Assembly: GCA_947646735.1 (NCBI GenBank)
Contig: CANTFK010000983.1
Coordinates: 682,001 to 746,000 of the forward strand
From: Peronospora farinosa
Taxonomy: Eukaryota > Oomycota > Peronosporomycetes > Peronosporales > Peronosporaceae
Length of the DNA: 64,000 nt
Direction: 5' to 3'
Position 1 is the first letter of the stretch, and every line of letters begins with the position of its first letter. Under the pieces are notes generated by a model. The model was not told the origin of the DNA, ran no database searches, and saw nothing but the letters and a program-made list of their open reading frames with translations. Below are positions 1 to 10,260 of this stretch, piece after piece. Made by a program: the position numbers and the translations under genes.

Positions 1-693
1 GTGACCAGTGGGTGCCTTCGAGTACCCGATAAAGTGTTTAGCGCAAGCGGCAGTTTGATTCTGGCTTTGAAGTCCGCGGATGAGAGCGACTCCCATGACC
101 GTACTCAGGTACGTGCTCTCACCGAACGTCTGGTAGGTCAGAGCCCATCCCTTGTGCTGCGATATGTCGAGAACCGGACCGAATATCCAAGAGATACCAG
201 CAGCAAGGGTGTCACGAGCTGTCATGCGACCCACCTCGTAAAGAAGGTCGGGGTTAAAGCTCGCGCCAGCATTAATCTGATGGGGCGTCAGCACAGGCCC
301 TTCAATATAGTTGGCACCGTGAAGGGAGTCAAGGCCGTAGATAATAGGTTGACCACCGGTCACTGACATGCTGATCTTTTGGATGCGTCCAATCATCTCA
401 CGATATTCGCTGGCGGTATAGCCGTACTTGCCATCGGAAGGTTCGACCCAATCCGTGCCGAAGTACGAACCGACGAAGAGCTCGGCATTCTCACGCACAG
501 CAGTCTCATTAAGACCACCAGCTTCCGTATCGATGATGGTGTCGAGATTTAGTTGGGTCATTTGGCCAATCAATTGGGCGTGAGAGAAAGTGTCGACGAT
601 AGCTTTAGCTTGAGCATCGTAGCTGTCATCGGCGGATACTGCAGATACAAGTGCTGCTGCAGAGTACACAGCTGCCAACCAAAACTGGAGCAT
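1..693 (-). CDS. GH3 beta-glucosidase copy 1, 5' part (runs off window)
   Basis: The minus-strand frame starts at the ATG at 693-691 and stays open to the window edge (231 codons), collinear without indels with the intact GH3 gene at 39835. The first 21 residues form a signal peptide (hydrophobic core LAAVYSAAALVSA, likely cut after AVSA), so the enzyme is probably secreted. Visible GH3 features are the YGLDSxHGANY segment, a WIFGPVLDIS segment and KHFIGYS near the cut end. The catalytic nucleophile region lies outside the window. The protein differs from copy 2 at many residues, and several positions (for example SKAPTGH against SKTATGH) look closer to the usual GH3 consensus. GH3 enzymes release terminal beta-linked glucose from oligosaccharides or glycosides. 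Family assignment is secure; substrate is unknown. Confidence 0.88.
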   Translation of the reverse strand, partial: MLQFWLAAVYSAAALVSAVSADDSYDAQAKAIVDTFSHAQLIGQMTQLNLDTIIDTEAGGLNETAVRENAELFVGSYFGTDWVEPSDGKYGYTASEYREMIGRIQKISMSVTGGQPIIYGLDSLHGANYIEGPVLTPHQINAGASFNPDLLYEVGRMTARDTLAAGISWIFGPVLDISQHKGWALTYQTFGESTYLSTVMGVALIRGLQSQNQTAACAKHFIGYSKAPTGH

Positions 694-1600
694 TGTTACA
701 ACAATTTCCTCGCCGACGATGTCTTCTGCGATGTACTTGGGAAATTGAAAAGTGAGCAAATGACGATGCGAGCGCAGTCACGAGTGGCTGTACGTCTAGG
801 GGTCCCATCTGTGGAAAACCACAACATGATAATCGCTATGCGACGGTCCCTGTCGTGCTGGCTGTTCCATTTGCATAAAAGTTGTCGAGAATTATTGCAC
901 TCGTCATGCACGTTCAGTTTCAATGTAAAGTGTAAAGTTGAGTAGTGTCGAATCCGCGTCTACAATAGTGTCGGTCCGAAACATTAGCACTGGAAACCGG
1001 GAACTTGTGCGACTCTCAACCGAAGCATGTTGGAGATAGTCACAAGGCCATAGAGGATAGACGATGCATCTGTAGCCACCTTAGCCAGCTTAGCCACCAT
1101 AGCCACGGCATTGAAGACGAGACAAGGATTAGGCAAATCTACGCGCATGGGAAAAAAATGGACAAAGAGTAGCTCAATGAGCTGTTCATCTGGGTGTAAT
1201 CATTATCAAGCCAGACGACATGGTTGGTACCTGAGAAAGCATCAAGATTGTATTTCTCAGGGCTATAGAATCAGGGGTGGCTGCTATACCTAGATATTTT
1301 TGAAAGTGCAAATAGGTTTAATATTCTGCGATCTAGGTTTAGCCTAGGGTTTTATTCAGGTTTGAATAAAACCTAAATAAAACTTGAAGTAAACCTTCAA
1401 AGTACAACCTTTGTACCGAATACATGCTTCTCAAACTACACGTAACGACTCCACCCCAATGCATTACGAAACAGTTCCTCAAATCAATATGCATAGTAGT
1501 GCTCACAGTAGCCAAGCAAAACGACATACACAGCTTTTGCGTCCAACTTCTAAGCTTTATTTCTGCGGAATGTGTACCGTTGAGCTTCGGCGTGTACGAC
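1..1600. repeat. Inverted segmental duplication, left arm
   Basis: The GH3 start and its 5' flank (1-about 1290) reappear inverted at about 39240-40527. A further patch at about 1395-1600 reappears inverted at about 37225-37400. Similarity is high in the coding part and patchy upstream, with insertions and deletions, including extra sequence at about 37.4-39.2 kb on the right. This marks an old gene duplication in inverted orientation, later separated by transposon insertions. Confidence 0.75.
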
Positions 1601-2270
1601 CGTGCGAAGACCTTGTAATTTCTCTTAAAACCTTAAAGCACAACATGTGTCGCGTCGCAAGTCGATCAGCCACACTTCAGTCGACTTGGTGAAGTTGTAC
1701 CACTGCCAATCTTATATACAAAGTCGCCCGATACTCGTCCTGCGCGATATCGATCCGCATTGTCTCACACCACTTGGAAATCTAATGACCCATCTTGCCG
1801 CACTGACGATATTTACCGGTCTTCCTCACCGTCGTCTCATGCGCAATGTCGACAGATGGGTACAACGAGCACGGTGCATCGTTAAGTAGCGGGTCTAATG
1901 AATGCGCAAGCAAGTAACATGACGCTTGACGTAAATGGATATCCTTAACGACATATTTACGTGTGTTCGTATTATCATTCCTGCAGGAGAGTAGGGAGAC
2001 CATGTCTTGTGCACAGGCTAAAGATTGCAAATACTTCGAAGGACGAGTGCAGCTTGTTATGCATCACACTCACTTGTTGAGGTGTGACTTGGTGGTAGAA
2101 ACTATGGAATTTTACGAGTTCGTCCTTTTGACCTAAGCTGTTTTTCGTATTAGTTGTAATGTCTTGCTGCAATAGCGTCAGGGCTTGCGTGCAGTCTTTA
2201 TTGGCAGAATGTTGTAAAAGAGATAACAAGCGTGGAAACACAAGTGGATACAGTTGCAAGGAGTTCCAGT
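1601..2270. other. No gene seen
   Basis: Only short overlapping open frames without recognisable motifs are present. The stretch lies between the GH3 duplication arm and LTR debris of family A. Confidence 0.5.
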
Positions 2271-2271
2271 A

Positions 2272-2521
2272 TGTTTGTTACGGGGTGAGCCCGCTACATA
2301 TTATTGACACTTATATGAATGTCAATAAGATTACTATTATAACTAATAATATTTGAGATATTACGTCTTGAGATAACATTGTCCCTGCATCTTCTTGAAG
2401 TTAGAGATGCCCTCCGACTGGTTATTATAAGCCATTATATCAACCGGGGCGCTGACCTTGATAATATAATGGCCTATATTAACCAGTTAGAGGGCATCTT
2501 TAGCTCAAAAGAGATGCAGGG
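2272..2521. repeat. Family A LTR fragment with foldback
   Basis: The left part matches the start of the family A LTR (GTTACGGGGTGAGCC, then TATTGACACTTATATG). From about 2376 the sequence turns back on itself. A CCTGCATCTT...GATGCCCTC...GACTGGTT series is followed, in inverse order and orientation, by AACCAGTTAGAGGGCATC...GAGATGCAGG ending at 2520, directly abutting the full LTR of A1. It looks like a rearranged LTR end joined in palindromic fashion. Confidence 0.6.
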
Positions 2522-2970
2522 TGTAACGGGGTGAGCCCGTTACATAATATTGACACTTATATGAAGTGTCAATAAAATATTATTATAACTAATAATATTT
2601 TGACAATATTACCTTTTCTTATAATATTGTTCCTAGATCTCCTTGAAGTTGGAGATGCCCTCTCATTGGTTGATATGGGCCATCATATCAACCACAATGA
2701 CCGATGGACGCGCGCAATGAGTGGAGGGCAAGTTGTCAACATACATAGTTGTAGTTTAATATAGTTAACATAGGTTATAACAGATTAGTTTTATTAGATA
2801 GTTAGCTATATTAAATACAGTATTCTTTTTCCCTCTCAACTAAGCGTTTGTTTAGTTGATTCCCTTCCTCTGCTCACGTGTACGTGAGGTAATTGAGGCA
2901 CCTGCTTTCACTGGAATCAGTAAAAGTAGACTATACTGTAATCAGTATAGTCAGAGGGTGCCCCATTACA
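2522..2970 (+). repeat. A1 5' LTR
   Basis: The LTR begins TGTAACGGGGTGAG and ends CCCCATTACA. It matches the LTR at 22033-22486 and, inverted, 57334-57794. The first 23 nt form a perfect 9-bp stem (TGTAACGGG/CCCGTTACA). A second hairpin-like segment, (A)TCTCCTTGAAGTTGGAGAT, lies about 115 nt in. Confidence 0.85.
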
Positions 2971-2972
2971 CC

Positions 2973-2990
2973 TGGTAGCACTTCGTGGTC
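2973..2990 (+). promoter_or_regulatory. A1 primer-binding site
   Basis: Two bases after the LTR the sequence reads TGGTAGCACTTCGTGG, starting with the TGG that pairs with a tRNA CCA end. Family C has nearly the same site (TGGTAGTACTTG) in the same position. I could not assign the tRNA. Confidence 0.65.
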
Positions 2991-4203
2991 CGTTCAGCGA
3001 CCACCGCACCATCCGCTATGGAATTCAGCGGGTGATGAACGTCATCTCGCAACGCGTGATGACTTCCGCCATTTGAGTGATCTCGAATGGAATGCGGTTC
3101 AGCGTATGGCTGAAACCATCGGCAACTCTGCCGTTGGTGCCATGTTGCTCTCTCTTAGCGGAGAGGACCAACATGCAACCATCGCCAAGTTCATACAACA
3201 TGAACTTGACGAAGTTGTAAAGAAACTCACCTTGCTACAGGAGCAAGGTTCTCAACAGGTTGAACTGTTGAGAGAACAAGGCGCTCGACAAGCTGACTTG
3301 TTGATGCAGCAGGGTGCTCAACAGACTGAACTGTTGAGACAAGCAGGCTAGTGCTGTTGCTGCCGGGTCGACGTATACACGTCGACCCGAGTCCTTGAAG
3401 ATTGATGTCTCCAAGTACAAGGCAGTCGAAAGCGACTCCTTGCTGAGATGGTTCGTCGAGCTCGACGATGCCATCGAGGCTCGTCGCATTGATGACGATG
3501 CGATGAAGGTCAAGTTCGCCATGTCGAACTTGGCAGGACGTGCCAAAGCTTGGGCCTTAGGGCTCAAACTGCACGACCCATACGTTTTCCCAACGTATGA
3601 CGTCTTCAAGGCGCGGCTCAAACACACGTTTGAACCGCCTCGTGCCGAATTCAGGGCTCGGGCTAAGCTCCTGGATTTGAAACAGGGTAAGCGTGATATA
3701 CACGCTTACGCCCAACACGTACGATACCTCGTTAGCTGTATCGTACTGAACCCAATCGATGAACACACGCAGGTGACTGTGTTTATCAAGGGTCTGACAG
3801 ATGGCCCTGTTGTTAAGACACACCTGTTCCGCTTGGAACTAGAATCGCTGGATCAAGCGATCTCTGCAGCGGAACAGGAGGACTTTAGCCTACAACAGGC
3901 TCACGTCCACTCGGGGTCCTATTGTCCACCGAGATGACAGGAGGGCGGAGGTCCAGAACCAATGAACCTCTCTATGTAGAGAGCGAGCGACCTCGCTCTC
4001 CAGGGTACAAGCGATTGCAAAAGTGCAATCTCTGTCAGAAGTTGGGCCACTACGCTTATGAGTGTAGTGCCCCACGCCCAGTGTCTCGTAACACTGGGAG
4101 TGACCATCGATCGTCTGCCAAGAATGGCCAGAGACGTGGGTCCCACGTTGCTGCGAAATCGCAACAACGTGGTGGACCAGCTAAAAACGGTCGGGGTCAG
4201 TAG
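2991..4203 (+). pseudogene. A1 gag (capsid and nucleocapsid)
   Basis: Gag is spread over three frame segments: about 2991-3351, 3395-3937 and 3922-4203. The first carries near-repeats of the type LLxEQGxQQ (LLQEQGSQQ, LLREQGARQ, LLMQQGAQQ), likely a coiled coil. The second is a retrotransposon capsid domain (KYKAVESDSLLRWFVELDD, then AMSNLAGRAKAWAL). The third holds one zinc knuckle, CNLCQKLGHYAYEC (CX2CX4HX4C), followed by a basic Arg/Lys/Gln tail. At least two frameshifts (near 3355 and 3930) are needed to join them, so I call it a pseudogene. A2 retains the same knuckle at the right window edge. Confidence 0.8.
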
Positions 4204-4311
4204 GGGCGGAGCTCCCTACTGATCCAGCAACGTCAAGAGAGTTCGCGGGAATCTTGACGAAGGTTGCTCCCAACACACAGTCACTGTGTGTTGCCGCTCC
4301 CAGTGATGAGG

Positions 4312-4315
4312 TATC
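4312..4315 (+). other. Target-site duplication of B, left copy (TATC)
   Basis: TATC here and at 16455-16458 flank element B. The uninterrupted site in A2 (about 63655-63670, minus strand) reads GATGAGGTATCCCTCATC with a single TATC. Confidence 0.85.
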
Positions 4316-5444
4316 TGTGGTGGAGTGGGTTCTCAAAATTGTATGATGAGACCCCAAACCACTCACTGTGCCGGACTGCCGACTGTCGGAGGGGGTACCC
4401 CGATGCCGCGTATGAACCTTCTTTCACCTTGTGTACCCGTCGGCTGGCGGGTTGCACTCTTCGGAGGACTTGGTGACGATGTAGATGTCTGCCTTGAGGG
4501 AGGTAGACCTGGGGGGCCTCGAGTGGATATGCTTCACTCGGTGGGCCGGTAGGTGGCAACTCGATCGACCTTGTCGAGAGTGGACTTAGAGCCAAATTCT
4601 TCAGGGGCGCTTGTTGTCCCTGGCCTTTTCCTTCTGTTTCAGGGGTATTAACCACCTGACCTTTATGTTGCTTTCGGACCTTGAGGTGAGGGAGACCGCT
4701 TCCGATAGCGGGTCTTGGGGGGTGTTGCTACTCGAACGAGCTCACAGGCCAAATATATCCTGGAGCTCTATTCGCACTTGAACTTCGCTACACAACTGTC
4801 TTCGACGGGGGGCCAAAATATATCCCTTCTCGGAACAGTGAGTAACTTAGAGCAAGTTCTTCTTGGGTGACGGAGTCGTGCCACGTAGATCGCAAAGTGA
4901 GTAGTATTTAATATAGTCCTATCCTTTTAACTCCTTTACTCTATCCTTGCCTGAAGCTCTGATTCCTTGCGTCGACTGGTATGATCCTTGTATTAACTGG
5001 TCAGGAGTGGCTGAACCCCGAGGGGCCGAGGTCGACTGATGAGGGACCCAGGTCTACCAATGAGAGACCGGGTCGACCAACGAGGGGCCGAGGTCGACCG
5101 ATGAGGGACCGGGTCGACTGATGAGGGACCCAGGTCTACCAATGAGGGACCGGGTCGACCAACGAGGGGCCGAGGTCGACCGATGAGGGACCGGGTCGAC
5201 TGATGAGGGACCCAGGTCTACCAATGAGGGACCGGGTCGATCAATGAGCGGCCATGATCAACTCCCTTTGGTACCGGGTAACCGGTACCCTGATACTGAT
5301 TTTCTTCGGCGGATCCTGCGGATTGTCCTCCACCAACGGTCGCTCCCCTTCGAGGCCCCTGTCTCTCTGGCCCCCTGTCCCTGACCCACGGCCTATACTC
5401 CGCATCCAACTGGAGTCTGGGACCTCCACATCACAAAATTAGCA
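4316..5444 (-). repeat. B 3' LTR (left)
   Basis: This 1129-bp LTR is bounded TGTGGTGGAG...AATTAGCA on the plus strand. It matches 15184-16454 with only a handful of substitutions in the non-repetitive part. The length difference of 142 bp comes from the internal tandem array. Confidence 0.9.
5020..5256. repeat. Minisatellite in B left LTR
   Basis: About eleven imperfect copies of a roughly 21-bp unit, GAGGTCGACCGATGAGGGACC, with variants. Many units contain the palindrome GGTCGACC. In element orientation it lies in U3, where promoter and enhancer elements are expected. Confidence 0.8.
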
Positions 5445-5500
5445 CATCACCACAGCCGCCCCCTGCACTTGCTCAACCGTACAACGGATTGAGCACGCGC

Positions 5501-7395
5501 ATGTCTTCACTTCCTTCGTCACGTAGGTCCTTTACTGTCCCCTTTGTTGCTCATCCATCTCTAACTCGTGTCTGTCCAGCCATGTCTTCCCCTGGTTTTG
5601 ACCCACCGTCTGCTGACCCACCGTCCGCTGATCCACCGTCTGAAGACCCACCGTCTGAAGAGCCGACTTCGATCGCCGTCGCGCCTTCGGTTGCCTCTCC
5701 ATGTAGAGGGGTGTCCTTGGCCGACCTTCCCGGGCCGGTGTCTTCGCCGTTGAGTGCTGCTGAAACTGTTGTCGCTCACAGCTCTTCTGTTTCCACCGCT
5801 TTGCCTCCTGCCGAGACAACAGATGCTCCTGCCACGCCGGCCCCCATGGTTGACCGTCCTTCTTCCGTACCTGTCAACGTACGGGCAGCTCTGCAGGAAC
5901 TGCAAGCTCTCACGGACGCCCATTCCCGCCGCATCGAAGACTGCGAGGGTCGGCTAGGTGTCCTTCCCCCTTCGGCCACCTTGTTGGCCACTCGTTGTGA
6001 GCGGTTGGAGGAGACGTTGCGCGACAATTCTCGGCTGGTGGCCCAACTCCGCGAAGCTCTCCAGCGCGAGACTGCACTGGTGGACCGTCTGCGATGGAAG
6101 GTCGACCACATCCGAAGCCGGTACTCGCTTCTCGCCGCAGAGCTCGACCATGTCGACTTCTCTGACGGGCCACCTCCGGGACCAGCTACTCCTTCGGCAG
6201 CTTCGCCCCCGGCCGTATGTTCCCCTTCGAGGCCGGCGAAATCTCTTGGTAAACGGTCCCGGCGGCCGTCACCCCGGTACCCGCCAAAGCCTCCAAGCTA
6301 TCGAGGCCTGACGCCTCTGCGATACCACTGTCGGCGGTCTCTGGTGGTCGTTCTCCTGTCGTGCTTGAGTCTTCGGACGACGACCTCAGCGACGACAGCG
6401 AGACCCTTCGGGCGGCTCTGGCCAAGTCTCGTTCTGCTAGTCGGCGCCCCGCCAGTGCGAACCCTGTACGTCTTCCGTCGACGTCCGCTTCTACATCGAG
6501 GGCCACCTCGGCTACCGGCCTCTCGCTGAAACGGGCGATGTTCGGGACATCGGACTCGGAGACCGAGTCGTCTGCGGAGAAAAACAAGAGCGCGCCTACC
6601 GTTGCGGACAACACTTCGCCCCCTTTGGCCGACTCCAGCCTGCTTCCCAGAGACGCCATGATCCCCGGGTACATGCAGTCGAAGACCTTCTCCGCCGCGG
6701 AAGTGGCACCTTGGCCGGTCGACCTGGTCAATTCGTGGTGCATTGTTACAATGTCTTCCACAGACTTGGTCGACCAGCTGGATCTACCTTGGGGTTGGTT
6801 TGGACCTCCGGACGGAAACCTCGACCGTCCCCCCAAATGGAAGAGGTCGTTGGTGAACCCTCCAATGATCCAGAGATTGCTAGCGGCGGAACCTTGGGTG
6901 GAAGCTCGTGTTCCCATGCAGCCCGTTTCCTTCCGACCTGTTGGCTGGTTCGCCCAGTTGGCAGCGGCCTACATCCAGTTTGACGAAGAGCATAGTCAAG
7001 CTCTTTGGGAGGCGACCCACTGCTTGTGGATCTCCAAAGACCAAGCGCGCGCGAATTCTTTCCTCGCGTCCTACTACAACGCGCGGAAGAAGCGTCGGAG
7101 TCGGGCGACTCGAGCGTGGCGGGAGGTGGTCGACCTTATCTTCATTGGGATGAGCAAGGGCCACTGCGATCTCGACATTTTCCTGGACCCCTTCTTCCGT
7201 CATCTTCCTCGAACCCGCCGTGTGGTTTATTGGTTCCCTGGTCGTGAAGAGGGGTCGGACCCGGTCGACCTGCTTGAGGCCCTTCGGGTGTCGGATTCCG
7301 CGTGGCCGTGGCTCACCCAGTATCGTTTGTCTTCTGTGCCCCATCCTGGCGCTCTAGTTCCACGCCTCAAAGGCAAGTTTGGGCCATCCGTTTAG
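5501..7395 (+). CDS. B antisense ORF (unknown protein, coiled coil)
   Basis: The ATG at 5501 lies 56 nt inside the left LTR, and the frame reads towards pol, opposite to it. The first part (to about 6290) has Pro-rich near-repeats (PPSADPPSADPPSEDPP), then a Ser/Thr/Pro-rich stretch, then a strong potential coiled coil (around RRIEDCEGRL, CERLEETLRDNSRLVAQLREAL, VDRLRWKVDHIRSRYSLL). The frame must shift by one between about 6250 and 6290 to enter a second open part (to 7395), which is acidic/Ser-rich and then globular-looking and Trp-rich (PWGWFGPPDGNLDRPPKW, RAWREVVDLIFIGMSKGHCDLDIF). I do not recognise any domain. Either an indel has broken a single ORF of about 630 codons, or there are two ORFs. 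Confidence 0.6.
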
Positions 7396-7712
7396 GTCTT
7401 CCCTTGAACATGAATCTTCTTTTCCCTTCGATCCTATTTTGTGTTCTTGTCCATTTTCTATCTCCTCTCTAATCGATCTTGGTAATCTCCCTCCTTTGTT
7501 CTCCATTCTCCTATATCCCTAACTCTTGGAAGTTCAAGGCCGCCCCGCAGGCGACCCAAGTCTTCCAACGAGGGCTGGGCCGACCATTGAGGGACTCGGT
7601 CCACCTTCCCAGAAACTTGCTACCGCCGGCTAGTTTTCATGGCTTTGCATTACTTCGAAGTGGTTATGGCTTGTCTTCTTGCGCTCGAAGTCCCGGAGTA
7701 AGGCTCCGCAAT
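7396..7712. other. Gap between B antisense ORF and pol end
   Basis: No convincing coding sequence. This is where the convergent sense (pol) and antisense transcription units of B meet, so transcript 3' ends may lie here; I see no certain signal. Confidence 0.4.
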
Positions 7713-8108
7713 TCAGATCCACTTCGTCCACCCACGGGGGTCAGGGTGTCCCTTACATTGCACGAGGAATTCTCGTTGTTGCCTCCCATACCGAGTCTTC
7801 TTGCCTGTACGACTCTCTAAAATTTCTTCGACTTCATACTCGCCCTCTTCCAATTCCCGCACCCAGCTGTCTTCTGGTAGCAGACATTCATCGAAGTCGA
7901 CTCGATCTGTTCCATCCACTTTCAGCTCGCTGTTCGGTCGATCGGGGAACTCTCTGACGGGCTTGAGCTTGGAGATGTGCACGATTGGGAATAGTCTGTA
8001 TTCTGTACCTCGTAACTCCAGACGTACCGCATGATCTCCAGCTAACTCCTGGACTCGGAACGGTCCGTGCCATAGGTGGGCCAATTTTTTGGCATACCCC
8101 TCCTTCAC
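7713..8108 (-). pseudogene. B integrase C-terminus: GPF/Y module and chromodomain
   Basis: The minus frame shows the GPF/Y module (AHLWHGPFRVQEL, then PIVHISKLKP). An acidic linker and a chromodomain-like end follow (EYEVEEILESRTGK, FLVQCKGHPDPRGWTKW). In chromoviruses this tail binds chromatin and steers integration. The frame differs from the upstream integrase core (8435-9205), and stops lie between 8109 and 8434, so this part would not be made in one polyprotein. Confidence 0.75.
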
Positions 8109-8434
8109 CCGGTCTAAGTATAGCCATACCCGGGCCCTGGCTGAATTTCGTGTCCGACTACCCCTTCATTTTGCGCTTGCACCCGAGCCTGACTAGCCGC
8201 CCGTAAATTCTCGTTGACTTGGTCTCTTGCTCGCTGATAGTGACTCTGAATCCGATATCTCCATCTCCGAGGTCCTGATTCTCGACGTCGAGTGTTCACC
8301 ACCGGTAACATAGTCTCAAAAGTGGTCCTAGCATCTCATATATGTACCAGATAGAACGGTGTTTTCTCACGTACTCTGTCTTGAGCCGTATTTAACGCGA
8401 ACGTTAATCGTTCCGCGTACTCATCCCAGTCTTG

Positions 8435-9205
8435 CTATCCCACGTCGGCCACATACATCTTGATGAATCTTCTCAGAGTCTGGACCATTCTCTCCGCAGT
8501 TCCGTTCGCTTGAGGTCGGTAGGCCATGGTCGCTCTCTGACGTTGACCCACCATACGACTGAACGCTCGGAAGAAGTCCGACATAAACCCCGGTTCCCGA
8601 TCGTGACGGATCTTCTCACTGGCACCAAAACGGCGGAAAACGCATTCCTCATATCCCTCAGCCACTGTCTGGGCTGTCCGTGACGCACTTGCTTTAGCCA
8701 TCACATAACCTGTGAACAGGTCGACCCAGATCAGTAGTTCCGTATTTCCTTTATGTGACTTGGGGAGAGATGGTATGTGGTCCATCGCGATAATTTGGAA
8801 GGGGAACGTCGCTTCAACATTCCCCGGAGACTTCCCTTGTAAAGTGTGTCTCCCTTTCCCAGTCTCACAATCTATGCACTGACCCACATATTTCTGAACA
8901 CTCCGGAACAGACCCCTCCAATGACAATATCGTCGGATCCGATGATAAGTACGCCCGATCCCCTGATGGCCGCCTTCCAAACTCGTATGATAATGATGGA
9001 GGACGTCGGCTTGGAGACTTTCAGGCATCACCAATCTGGCAGTTATGTCTCGGTCGTCTCCCTTGATTCTCTGGCCGGGGCAGTACACCAGCATTCCCTC
9101 TTCACTTATCTCGTAATCCTCCGACATTTTGCTGCAGTTTCTGGCCGCTTCCACCGACAAGTCTTTCCAGTCTCCTTCAAATATGCCTTCAACTCGCGTA
9201 CCCAT
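8435..9205 (-). pseudogene. B integrase zinc finger and catalytic core
   Basis: In order: an HHCC zinc-binding module (HYHTSLEGGHQG...CIDCETGK) and the DDE core, with the first Asp in IIAMDHIPSLP, the second in IRHDREPGFMS and the Glu in YRPQANGTAERMVQ. Integrase joins the cDNA ends to host DNA. All three catalytic acids are visible, but the frame stops before the GPF/Y module and is shifted relative to the RNase H upstream. Confidence 0.85.
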
Positions 9206-9909
9206 CTCTCTTCTTCTTGCGCATCTCGGATCCTGTCCATCCGAAGTTGTTGTATTACATCTTCTTGCATGACCTCTCCCGATATTTTGACGGGGAACCG
9301 TGATCTCGTCACCGCAGATACCTTGACCGACTGACCCCGGTCTCTAGGGACCAACACCTCTGGCAACCGATTGATTGCTTCTAGACCTGACCACTCTCCT
9401 CTTGGTATCGACTCGACCCCTTGCTGCTGATGTAAAGCTGTACTGGCCAACTGGTCTGCGCTCTGATTCCAGTCTCGTTTCACATGTAGGACTGCCTGGT
9501 TGGGCCACGACTGGAGTTTACTCAACGCCTTGGCCCGCAACGGGGATAAACCTGAAGCTTTGCATTCAATCTCTCCACGCATCTGTCTTATAACCAGATT
9601 GGAGTCTCCACAAATAATCAAACGCCATCGCTCCATTGGCTCCAACAGGTCAAAACCCAGTAACATGCCCTCATATTCAGCTTCATTCACCGTAGACTTG
9701 TCGAGATATTTCGATGCAGCTGCGACTATATTCCATGCAGGAAGTCTCCACACAATAGCGCTGCAAGCACCTCCCCCTTGTTTCACCCGGGCCGACCCAT
9801 CGAAACTCATCACATACAGTTCTTCATTTAGTTCCACTGTGGGCGTCGGTAGGTCGACCACTTGCCTGGATTGCTTCTTGCGAGCAATTGACGACAGAAT
9901 TGAGTCCAC
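9106..9909 (-). pseudogene. B second RNase H (archaeal/plant type, aRNH)
   Basis: Motifs of an archaeal-type RNase HI are present: MSFDGSARVKQGGGACSAIVW (first Asp), VNEAEYEGMLLGFDLL (Glu), ICGDSNLVIRQMRG (Asp) and HVKRDWNQSADQLASTAL (last Asp). These four acids form the active site that degrades the RNA of RNA-DNA hybrids. The domain lies between the original gypsy RNase H and integrase, as in plant Tat elements and in oomycete elements with a captured RNase H. The last part of the frame leads into the integrase N-terminus and is shifted near 9200. Confidence 0.85.
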
Positions 9910-9969
9910 ATTCTCTCGAGGCGTGATGCTGGCTGCTAACGCCCCCAGTACCTGGTCCTCGCCTTTCTT

Positions 9970-10260
9970 TCATTTCACAATCTCCAAAGTCCACTGTGAC
10001 AACAGAGCGGCCCAGTTTCCTAAGCGACCTTGCAACCCCGAAGACTTCACTAGCCAGGCTAGTGTAGAATGCCTCGTCAGAACCTTGAGAGGTCGGGTGA
10101 CCAACATCGTGAAGCAAGTTTCCAATATCCGTAACAACGCCAGCACTTCCTTTTCCACTGTGCTATAGTTCACCTCGTTTGACTTGAGGTTTGGCTCGTA
10201 AACATTACCGGCATATACAGGCCGTCGTAATTCTGCACCAACGACGCCGAGATAGCTCAA
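9970..10260 (-). pseudogene. B original gypsy RNase H, degenerate
   Basis: The frame keeps the family shape (NEVNYSTVEKEVLALLRIL, KVLTRHSTLAWLV, LLSQWTLEIVK). Two catalytic Asp positions look lost: the first strand reads IIAYASD (end of the preceding frame) rather than xTDAS, and the TDH motif reads TRH. In elements with a second RNase H the first is known to decay into a non-catalytic connection domain, and this fits. Confidence 0.7.

Noticed and set aside
1..366. Plus-strand ORF of 121 codons at the window start
   Set aside because: Complement of the GH3 coding frame, which matches the intact gene codon for codon.
2893..3018. Gag start inside the A1 LTR
   Set aside because: The frame is open from 2893, but that lies in the LTR and there is no ATG giving gag; translation more likely begins after the primer-binding site.
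5020..5256. CRISPR-like regular repeats
   Set aside because: The units are adjacent imperfect copies without unique spacers, inside an LTR of a eukaryotic element; minisatellite.
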